A stretch of DNA of 6,234 nt, taken from the NCBI GenBank assembly GCA_005879245.1, contig VBLA01000329.1, positions 1 to 6,234 of the forward strand. The letters are read 5' to 3'. Origin of the DNA: Deltaproteobacteria bacterium (GTDB taxonomy: Bacteria; Desulfobacterota; Binatia; DP-6). Below are positions 1 to 5,128 of the stretch, in pieces. A program made the position numbers and the translations under genes. The notes under the pieces are model-generated. The model did no database searches, was not told the DNA's origin, and saw nothing but the letters and a program-made list of their open reading frames with translations. Position 1 is the first letter of the stretch, and every line of letters begins with the position of its first letter.

Positions 1-1
1 C

Positions 2-712
2 GCCGCCGATGCCATTCGCCGGGGCCGGGCGCGGGTGGCCGTTGCGCTCGGCACCGACGGCCTCTGCCGCCTCACCTATGCCGGCTTCGATGCGCTCCAG
101 GCGCTCGATCCTGAGGCCTGCCGGCCCTTCGACGCCGGGCGGCGGGGGCTCTCCCTCGGCGAGGGGGCCGGCGCGCTCGTGCTCGAGGACGTGGCGCACG
201 CGCGCGCCCGCGGCGTCAGACCGCGGGCGCTGCTCCTCGGCCATGCGACCGGGACCGACGCACATCACGTGACGGCGCCGCATCCGGAAGGGGTGGGGGC
301 TCTGGTTGCCTTTCGCGGCGCGCTCGCCGCCGCAGGTCTCCCGCCCGAGGCTATCGACTATGTCAACGCGCACGGCAGCGGGACGCGTCAGAACGACGCG
401 GTGGAGGTGGCCGTCCTGCGCGCCGTCCTCGGTTCTCGCCTGGCGCGTGTGCCCGTCAGCTCGACGAAGTCGCAGCTCGGGCACACGCTGGGAGCGGCCG
501 GTGCGCTCGAGGCGGTCGTGACGGTGCTCGCTCTCGACGCGGGCATCCTGCCGCCGACGGTCGGGCTCCGTCGCCCCGATCCGAGCTTCGGTGAGCTCGA
601 CCTCGTTCCGACGCCAGGTCGCCGGCTGCCGCTCGCCGTGGCGGCGTCGTCCTCGTACGGATTCGGCGGGCACAACGTGACGCTCGTCCTCGGCCGCGGA
701 GAGGTGCCGTGA
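2..712 (+). CDS. Beta-ketoacyl-ACP synthase (KAS II/FabF-like), 5'-truncated by window edge
   Basis: C-terminal part of a condensing enzyme that would extend an ACP-bound acyl chain by decarboxylative Claisen condensation in the cytoplasm. The frame is already open at base 2 and matches the thiolase fold from about a dozen residues after the expected catalytic cysteine, so that cysteine lies upstream of the window. Visible hallmarks are CRPFDAGRRGLSLGEGAGALVLE; the first catalytic histidine in VNAHGSGT (codon 371-373); and the conserved lysine (467-469) and second histidine (482-484) in STKSQLGHTLGAAGALE. The C-terminus SSSYGFGGHNVTLVL is typical of KAS I/II. The GTG at 35 is an internal codon, not the start. 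The stop overlaps the next gene's GTG by 4 nt (709-712), so the two are translationally coupled, as in KS/CLF pairs. It is probably the active half of a heterodimer. The exact subtype (FabF, ApeO/ApeR-like or PKS-like KS) cannot be fixed without the N-terminus. Confidence 0.93.
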   Translation, partial: AADAIRRGRARVAVALGTDGLCRLTYAGFDALQALDPEACRPFDAGRRGLSLGEGAGALVLEDVAHARARGVRPRALLLGHATGTDAHHVTAPHPEGVGALVAFRGALAAAGLPPEAIDYVNAHGSGTRQNDAVEVAVLRAVLGSRLARVPVSSTKSQLGHTLGAAGALEAVVTVLALDAGILPPTVGLRRPDPSFGELDLVPTPGRRLPLAVAASSSYGFGGHNVTLVLGRGEVP

Positions 713-1884
713 CGGAGCCGGTCGCGGTCACGGGCGTGGGCGTCGTCAGCGCGCTCGGCCACGGGGCGGAGGCCTTCTGGGCCGGGCTCCTGGGTGGTGT
801 GAGCGGGCTCCGACCGATCCGTCGCTTCGCCCTGCCGTCGGGCGCCCCGATCCTCGGCGGCGAGGTGCCGCCGATCGCCGTGGCCGACGTGGCGCGCTCC
901 GCGATCGGCCGTCGGATCGACTGGGTCTCCCTCCTCGCCCTCGCGGCCTGCCGGCTCGCGCTCGAGGATGCGGGTCTCGATCCCGCTCGCCTCGCGCCGG
1001 CGCGCACCGCGCTCGGGCTCGGATCGGCGTGGGGAAACCTGCGCGAGACGACGGTTTTCCTCGATCGGCTCTTCGCGCGTGGTGCGGGGAACCCGCTGCT
1101 CTTCCCGAACCTCGTCTTCAATGCGCCGCTCAGCTACGCGTCGATCGAGCTCGGGATCACGGGTCCGACGGCGATGGTCGCGGCGCAGGAGGCGTCGGGC
1201 GAGGCGGCGATCGCGTGGGGTGCCGACGTGATCGAGGACGACGCCGCGGACGTCTGCCTCGCGGGCGGGGCGGAGGAGCTCGGCCCGGTCGTCCATCAGG
1301 TGCTTCGCGAGACGGGCGTGACGACGAGCGGCGTGCCGCGCCCCCTCGATCCGGCGGCGGACGGTGCTTGCCTGGGCGAGGGCGCGGCGGTCCTCGTCCT
1401 CGAGCCTCTGGCGCGGGCGCGGGCGCGCGGCGCAAAGGTCTACGCGCGCCTGAGCGCGTCGTCGGGCCGGGCCGTGCCGGCCCCCGTGCACGGCTGGCCG
1501 CGGGATCCGGCGCCGGTTGCCGAGACGCTCCGGCCGCTGGTCCGCGACGCCGACCTGGTGATGGCGGCAGCGAGCGGAAACCCGGCGCTCGACGCGCTCG
1601 AGGCGGCGGCGCTCACCGCGGCGTTCGGCGAACGGCGGGTCCTGGTGACGAGCGTGCGGGGAACGATCGGCGACTTCGGGGCGGTGGGTGCGCTCGCGGC
1701 GGCGGCCGCTGTGCTCGCCGTGGACTCGGGCCTCGTGCCGCCCACCCTGGGGCTCGTGCCGCCCGCGCGTGCCGGCCTCGACGTGGTGGTCGGGAGGGCG
1801 CGGCGCGCCCCCGTTCGCGTCGCCGTCGTCGACGGCCTCGCCCGGGGCGGGTTCTGTTGCCCCCTCCGCCTGGAGGCGGCATGA
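709..1884 (+). CDS. Catalytically degenerate ketosynthase, chain-length-factor-like
   Basis: A 391-residue ketosynthase-fold protein, about the normal length of KAS enzymes (~400). It starts with GTG (MTEPVAVTGVGVVSALG, the usual KAS N-terminus), preceded by GGAGAGG at 698-704. The fold is recognisable throughout (GPT at 152-154, ASG at 162-164, GEGAAVLVLE at 223-232, PPTLGL at 344-349), but the active site is gone. The cysteine position is Glu161 (AAQEASG instead of TACASG), the first histidine is Ala287 (VMAAASGN instead of VNAHGSGT), the lysine is Arg317 and the second histidine is Asp322 (RGTIGD instead of KSQLGH). In type II PKS and aryl-polyene systems such KS homologues act as non-condensing partners (chain length factors, KS-beta, ApeC-type); classical actinomycete CLFs carry Gln at the Cys site rather than Glu. 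Its 4-nt overlap with the upstream active KS supports a KS/CLF heterodimer. The CLF role is inferred; the residue losses are seen directly. Confidence 0.9.
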   Translation: MTEPVAVTGVGVVSALGHGAEAFWAGLLGGVSGLRPIRRFALPSGAPILGGEVPPIAVADVARSAIGRRIDWVSLLALAACRLALEDAGLDPARLAPARTALGLGSAWGNLRETTVFLDRLFARGAGNPLLFPNLVFNAPLSYASIELGITGPTAMVAAQEASGEAAIAWGADVIEDDAADVCLAGGAEELGPVVHQVLRETGVTTSGVPRPLDPAADGACLGEGAAVLVLEPLARARARGAKVYARLSASSGRAVPAPVHGWPRDPAPVAETLRPLVRDADLVMAAASGNPALDALEAAALTAAFGERRVLVTSVRGTIGDFGAVGALAAAAAVLAVDSGLVPPTLGLVPPARAGLDVVVGRARRAPVRVAVVDGLARGGFCCPLRLEAA

Positions 1885-1913
1885 GCGCGAGCGAAGGATA
1901 TCGATCAACGTGA
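1881..1913 (+). other. Mini-ORF 1 (10 codons), overlapping the CLF-like gene stop
   Basis: ATG at 1881-1883 overlaps the TGA of the CLF-like gene (ATGA, 1881-1884) and reads MSASEGYRST before TGA at 1911-1913. That stop in turn overlaps a GTG. It is the first of three consecutive short frames made by the tandem repeat. It resembles no known peptide. It may act as a translational relay between the CLF-like gene and the dehydratase, or it may be a by-product of repeat slippage. Confidence 0.35.
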
Positions 1914-1951
1914 GCGAAGGATATCGATCAACGTGAGCGAAGGATACCGAT
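1889..1951 (+). repeat. Tandem direct repeat, 23-bp unit, about 2.7 copies
   Basis: Two identical 23-bp units (1889-1911 and 1912-1934) and a partial third (1935-1951, one T-to-C change at 1947) begin GAGCGAAGGATATCGATC and end AACGT. Each unit carries the Shine-Dalgarno-like GAAGGA and, at its junction with the next, a GTGA stop/start overlap. Copies 1 and 2 each encode a frame reading SEGYRST. The last copy provides GAAGGA (1939-1944) five bases before the ATG of the dehydratase, so it forms that gene's ribosome binding site. The exact identity of the first two copies suggests recent duplication. Confidence 0.95.
1910..1936 (+). other. Mini-ORF 2 (8 codons, GTG start)
   Basis: GTG at 1910-1912 overlaps the stop of mini-ORF 1 as GTGA and reads MSEGYRST, ending at TGA 1934-1936, which overlaps the next GTG. 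Because the frame is 27 nt long and overlaps its successor by 4 nt, the period is exactly the 23-bp repeat length, so every added repeat copy regenerates a further coupled mini-ORF. Translation is not demonstrated. Confidence 0.3.
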
Positions 1952-1953
1952 GA
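1933..1953 (+). other. Mini-ORF 3 (6 codons, GTG start)
   Basis: GTG at 1933-1935 reads MSEGYR and stops at TGA 1951-1953, overlapping the ATG of the dehydratase gene (ATGA, 1950-1953). This completes an unbroken series of 4-nt stop/start overlaps from the CLF-like gene to the dehydratase. Translation is not demonstrated. Confidence 0.3.
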
Positions 1954-2360
1954 GCGCACCCCGCGACGGCGTGCCGCGTCTGCCCCACGGGGCACCCTTC
2001 CTCCTCCTCGACCGCGTGCTCGAGGTGGGCGAGCGGGAGGGCGCCTTTCTCAAGCTGGTGAGCGCGGCAGACCCCTGCGTCGGACGGGACGGCCATCTCC
2101 CCGCCGCCTTCGTGCTCGAAGCGCTCGCCCAGGGCGCCGGCGCCCTGCTCGCCGCGCTCGAGCTCGCCGGTGCGGCGCCGGGCTATCTGGCCGCCGTCGA
2201 TGACTTCCACGTCCTGCGTGACGTGCGCGTCGGCGACGCGCTCCGGGTGGAAGTGGCGATCGTGCGCATTTTTGCAGGGGCGATCCTCTTCCGCACCCGT
2301 GCGCTGGTCGACGGGACGCTCTGCGCCGAGGGCCGTCTCACGCTCGCCCTACCGCGCTGA
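1950..2360 (+). CDS. Hotdog-fold 3-hydroxyacyl-ACP dehydratase, FabZ/ApeP-like
   Basis: A 136-residue single hotdog-domain protein that would dehydrate 3-hydroxyacyl-ACP to trans-2-enoyl-ACP. The N-terminal LPHGAPFLLLDRVLEV (residues 11-26) is the conserved opening of FabZ/FabA and ApeP-type (COG4706) dehydratases. DGHLPAAFVLEALAQ (47-61) is the active-site helix, with Glu57 as likely acid/base and His49 a candidate partner. GYLAAVDDFHVLRDVRVGD (78-96) is the typical central strand region. The His-to-Glu spacing (8 residues) is shorter than in FabZ (GHFPG...PGV..EA, 14), which favours the ApeP-like branch over housekeeping FabZ. The ATG start is well supported by GAAGGA at 1939-1944 and by the family's normal length. 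It lies in the KS/CLF operon and probably works on the chain made by that pair. A non-dehydratase hotdog role (thioesterase-like) is less likely given the LPH...LLDRV signature. Confidence 0.85.
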   Translation: MSAPRDGVPRLPHGAPFLLLDRVLEVGEREGAFLKLVSAADPCVGRDGHLPAAFVLEALAQGAGALLAALELAGAAPGYLAAVDDFHVLRDVRVGDALRVEVAIVRIFAGAILFRTRALVDGTLCAEGRLTLALPR

Positions 2361-2413
2361 CCGCCAGCTGCGCGCTTGCCGGGGGTCGCCCGGTCGGCTA
2401 AGCGGGGGCGGCG

Positions 2414-3274
2414 ATGGAGTGGCGGTGGCTGCGGGCGACGGTCCGGTTCGACGGGGCCTTCTGGCGCCGCTTTGCCGAACTCGGGTGCGTGTACGGTCCC
2501 GAGTGGTGGAAGCGCGGCTCGCCACCCGTCATCGCCGCCGTCATCTTCTCGCTCGCCAAGGCGCAGCGCGCCGCGGTCCTGCGCAACCAGCGCCAGGTCC
2601 GGGGGCCGCAGCGGTGGCTCCGCGAGCGGTGGCACGCGTACCGCGTCTTCGCGGAGTTCGCGCGCTCCGTCACCGAGGCAATGGAGCAGTGGGGCCCGCG
2701 CCCGCGCCCGCTCGAGCTCGCCGTCGTGGGGCGCGAGATTCTCACCGAGGCGCTCGCCGTGCATCGCGGCGTCATTCTGCTCACCGGTCACTTCGGCTCG
2801 TGGGAGGTGGCGGCCCGCTTCCTGGGAGAGCTCGGCCGACCCGTGAACCTCGTCATGGCGCACGAGCCGAATCCCACGGTGCGTGCGTTCGAGCACGCGC
2901 TCCGCACCCGCCACGGCGCGCAGGTGATGTACTCGGATCGCTCGGTGTTCGCCGCCCTGCCCATCCTGCAGGCGCTCCGCCGCGACGAGATCGTCGGCAT
3001 GCAGATCGAGCCGTGGGGGCCGATGCCCGGGAGCCACGAGGTCGACTTCTGCGGCCGCCCGACGCGCTTTCAGCTGGGACCCTTCGCGGTCGCGCGCCTG
3101 GCGGGGGCGCCGATCGTGCCCGTGTTCGCCGTCCGCACCGGCATCCGCCGTTACCAGATCCGGGTCATCGGCCGCTTCGCGCCGAAGACGCCGGCCGAAA
3201 GCGCGGCGGCGCTCGCGGCCACGGTGCGCGCCTACGAGCGGCTGGTGCGCGCAGTGCCCGCGCAGTGGCTCATG
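2414..3274 (+). CDS. LpxL/HtrB-type lysophospholipid acyltransferase family protein, 3' end missing at a breakpoint
   Basis: Recognisable part is residues 1-287 of a membrane-associated LPLAT-family acyltransferase that would transfer an acyl chain from ACP or CoA to a lipid acceptor. The HX4E catalytic motif is GHFGSWE (His126, Glu131). The downstream EPNPTVRAFE (151-160), YSDRSVFAALPILQALRRDEIVGMQIE (173-199) and FCGRPTRFQLGPFAVARLAGAPIVPVF (212-238) match LpxL-type enzymes. The ATG follows a G-rich stretch, 53 bases after the dehydratase stop. LPLAT genes regularly accompany KS/CLF/dehydratase sets in aryl-polyene-like clusters (ApeD-type). Family resemblance ends at AVPAQWLM (base 3274), close to but short of the usual end (~300 residues). 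From 3275 the same frame continues without a stop to 4591, but only as antisense of the radical SAM gene, so that extension is not credible protein. The original tail and stop codon appear to be lost. Confidence 0.85.
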
Positions 3275-3275
3275 T
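3274..3275. other. Probable rearrangement breakpoint or assembly junction
   Basis: On the left, the + strand frame matches an LPLAT acyltransferase up to QWLM (codon ending 3274). On the right, the - strand frame matches a radical SAM protein down to SLAMLVA (codon ending 3275). Neither gene has a stop codon here, and there is no intergenic DNA. The two genes meet tail to tail with both last segments missing. The breakpoint is placed by judgement to within a few bases. Confidence 0.55.
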
Positions 3276-4576
3276 GCCACCAGCATGGCGAGCGACTCGA
3301 GCAGGTTCTTCCGCGGCGGCGGCAGGAAACGGCGCAGCATGCTGCGCACCGAGTAGAAGCCGGCGTAGACCGTGCGGAAGCCATCGAGCATCTGCTCTGG
3401 GGTCATCTGGAGCGGGCGGACCGTGGCGCTCCCGTAGTCGTAGCGGCCCCAGTCCCCCGTCATGATGCGCCCCGCGGCGGCCATGTCGGCGTGGAACTTG
3501 GTGCCCGGGTAGGGCGCCGGGGTGAAGAGCTTGAGGAAGCTGATCTTGTTCTCCTCGAGCCAGCGGAGCGTCGCGGCGAACGTCTCGGTCGTGTCGCCGT
3601 CGAGCCCCACGATGACGAGCGCGATCACCTGGATGCCATGCGCGCGGAGCTTGCGGATGTCCTCGGCGAAACGGCTCGGGCGGTTGAACTGCTTCCCGAC
3701 CGACGAGAGACTCTCCTCCGAGAGGCTCTCGAAGCCGATGGAGAGCACGCGGGCGCCCGAGCGGGCCGCGAGGTCGAGCAGCTCGGGATCGCGCGCGATG
3801 TTGATGGTCGTCTGGCTCACCCACTGGACGCGCTCGGGAATGAGCCGGCGGAAAAGCTCCTTGGCCGCCTCGGGTCGCCCGATCGGGTTGTCGTCGAGGA
3901 GGAGGAGCCGGCGAGCGCCGAGGGTGGCGAGGTGCCGGACGTCGGCGATGACGTCGTCCACCGGCCGCGTACGGAATGTACGGTCGTAGTAGGTCTGGAT
4001 CGCGCAGTACTCGCAGGGATGAGGACAGCCGCGCGAGAAGAAGATCGGCCAGAAGAAGTACATCCGGTAGAGCCAGCTCGAGCGGAAGGCGGCTGGCTTC
4101 AGGAGCGGGAGCGTCCAGTAGTCGATCACCGGCAGGTCGCGGAGGTCGTGCCAGCGGGTGGCGCGATAGATGCCTTTCGAGCGGCCGGCCTCGAGGTCGG
4201 CCAGCACCTCGGGCCAGAGGTGCTCCGCCTCGCCCGCGACGACCGCGTCCGCGTGCTGGAGGGACTCCTCGGCCGCGAGGGTCACCCAGGTGCCGCCGAG
4301 CACCACGCGCTTTCCGCGTGCGCGGAAGTGATCGGCGAGGTCATAGGCGCGGCGGATCTGCGGGCCCATCGCCGTGAGGCCGACGACGTCGGCCGTGCGC
4401 TCGACCGCGGCGAGGTCGAGGTCGGCCATGAGCTCGTCGGTGAAGGCGACCTCGTGCGGCGGCGGGGTGAGAGCCTTCAGGTAGGGGAGGGTGATGCCGC
4501 TCGTCCAGTAGCGCGTCGTCTTGTGGAGGCCGCCGTCCGGCCGGTAGTGCGTGGGAGAGATCAGGTGGATGCGCAT
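3275..4576 (-). CDS. B12-binding-domain radical SAM protein (HpnP/HpnJ-like), 3' end missing at a breakpoint
   Basis: Recognisable part is residues 1-434 of a cobalamin-binding-type radical SAM enzyme. Residues 1 to ~150 form a Rossmann-like B12-binding domain (TADVVGLTAMGPQIRRAYDLA, GKRVVLGGTWVTLAAEE, ADAVVAGEAEHLWPEVL); a DxHxxG cobalamin-ligand motif is not evident. The radical SAM core follows, with its [4Fe-4S] motif CX3CX2C as FSRGCPHPCEYCAIQ (Cys184, Cys188, Cys191), GFESLSEESL (281-290) and IVGLDGDTTETF (322-333). The C-terminal part (TPAPYPGTKFH..., YDYGSATVRPLQMTPEQMLDGF) resembles the DUF4070-type tail of HpnP-like proteins. Such enzymes methylate or rearrange lipids and other unreactive carbons; the substrate here is unknown. 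The start MRIHLISPTHY is natural and has no clear Shine-Dalgarno. The frame lacks a stop at its family-like end and runs on to 2183 as antisense of the acyltransferase, which is not credible coding. Confidence 0.87.
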
Positions 4577-4587
4577 CGGGCGCGCGG

Positions 4588-4616
4588 ATGATGGCGACGC
4601 GGGTCCACAGTGTCAA
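4588..4616 (-). promoter_or_regulatory. Candidate sigma-70-type promoter of the radical SAM gene
   Basis: Reading the minus strand, a perfect -35 TTGACA (4616-4611) is followed after exactly 17 bases by CATCAT (4593-4588), a 4/6 match to TATAAT. The start of transcription would fall about 5 bases before the ATG at 4576. This agrees with the lack of a ribosome binding site and suggests a near-leaderless transcript. In such GC-rich DNA the AT-rich TTGACA stands out, but chance is not excluded. Confidence 0.35.
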
Positions 4617-4684
4617 ACGAGCGGAGGCCCGCCGGCCCTCGCGCACCCCCACCCGGCCCCGCAGCCGCCCCTCGCGCGGGTGTC

Positions 4685-5002
4685 CTAGTTGCCGCGGACG
4701 ATCGTGCAGTATTGCCCCCTGATACCTAGAAAGTTCCTGGCCGAATGGTCGATCACCGAGACCTCGGAGATCCCGGCGCTGTCCTTGGCGGCCCGCACGC
4801 TGGCGTCACCGCGAGCGACCAGGCCGAGGATGGTATCCATGCACGCGCGCCCCTCTTTCCTGGCCGCCGTCTTGCCGATGGCGACATCGCCCCACGTCAC
4901 CTCGCCGCCGAGGACGCCCATCACGGGTGCCTGGACGATCATGCAGCCGCTCACGCCGAGGAGGCAGGTCGCGATCCCGATTCTCGCCAGCATCTTCATC
5001 AT
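4685..5002 (-). CDS. TRL-like family small lipoprotein
   Basis: A 105-residue exported protein. The N-terminus MMKMLARIGIATCLLGVSGC is a lipoprotein signal peptide: positive residues, a short hydrophobic stretch and a lipobox VSGC with the lipidated Cys20, giving a mature protein of 86 residues. The mature part (KEGRACMDTILGLVARGDASVRAAKDSAGISEVSVIDHS at 49-87, QYCTIVRG at 97-104) matches the TRL-like family (named for its tRNA-associated-locus origin), whose function is unknown. The ATG at 5002 has a strong Shine-Dalgarno, AGGAGG at 5013-5008, five bases upstream; a second ATG at 4999 is 8 bases from it, so either could be used. It precedes the radical SAM gene on the same strand, with 108 bases between them and a separate candidate promoter for the latter, so it may be its own unit. 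A role in the acyl-chain pathway is not indicated. Confidence 0.85.
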   Translation of the reverse strand: MMKMLARIGIATCLLGVSGCMIVQAPVMGVLGGEVTWGDVAIGKTAARKEGRACMDTILGLVARGDASVRAAKDSAGISEVSVIDHSARNFLGIRGQYCTIVRGN

Positions 5003-5007
5003 GATCC

Positions 5008-5013
5008 CCTCCT
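5008..5013 (-). promoter_or_regulatory. Strong ribosome binding site of the TRL-like lipoprotein gene
   Basis: AGGAGG (followed by GG) lies 5 bases before the ATG at 5002 on the minus strand. It is the clearest Shine-Dalgarno in the window and supports this start. Confidence 0.8.
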
Positions 5014-5057
5014 AAATGGTTACGGACCGGAGCTGCATCTGCCGAGCGTTGCCGGGC

Positions 5058-5063
5058 TGTCAA
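5058..5063 (-). promoter_or_regulatory. Candidate -35 box upstream of the TRL-like lipoprotein gene
   Basis: A perfect TTGACA on the minus strand, about 56 bases upstream of the lipoprotein start. No convincing -10 element sits at 16-18 bases (the sequence there is CAGATGCA), so only the -35 is supported. The region 5003-5128 is the divergent spacer between this gene and the ligase and should hold promoters for both; a TTGACT on the plus strand (5088-5093) is a weak candidate for the ligase. Confidence 0.25.
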
Positions 5064-5128
5064 GGCCCCATCGACGCGCGCGGACGCTTGACTCTCGACG
5101 TCCATCCGACGCAGGCTTGCGGCTTCCC

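Noticed and set aside
1889..1951. CRISPR-like array or IS terminal repeat
   Set aside because: The units are directly adjacent with no spacers and no inverted ends; it is a simple tandem repeat.
388..1995. Long minus-strand open frame (535 codons) opposite the KS/CLF genes
   Set aside because: Its translation is low-complexity Arg/Ala/Gly/Pro-rich with no recognisable domain, as expected for antisense of GC-rich genes; the plus-strand frames have clear KAS motifs.
2376..2399. Possible terminator hairpin between the dehydratase and acyltransferase (CCGGG loop CCCGG)
   Set aside because: The stem is only about 5 bp, there is no T-run, and the genes are in the same direction only 53 bases apart, which fits an operon.
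2183..3274. Continuation of the radical SAM frame to a 797-residue protein
   Set aside because: The extension is antisense of the acyltransferase and dehydratase genes and has Arg/Asp/His-rich shadow composition; no family resemblance.
3332..3347. Perfect 16-bp palindrome GCGCAGCATGCTGCGC near the breakpoint
   Set aside because: It lies inside radical SAM coding sequence (RSMLRR), about 60 bp from the junction, and a palindrome of this length is not very unlikely by chance in 6 kb of GC-rich DNA. No flanking features suggest a binding or recombination site.
3275..4591. Continuation of the acyltransferase frame to a 725-residue protein
   Set aside because: Everything after residue 287 is the antisense of the radical SAM gene and shows no domain-like pattern (long Glu/Arg/Ala/Val-rich runs).
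4620..4684. GC-rich stretch after the lipoprotein stop as a terminator
   Set aside because: Mostly C-runs and repeated CCTCGCGC; no clear stem-loop with a T-tract could be drawn.
4689..5015. Plus-strand 108-codon frame opposite the lipoprotein gene
   Set aside because: The minus strand has a lipobox, a strong ribosome binding site and TRL-family motifs; the plus frame has none of these.
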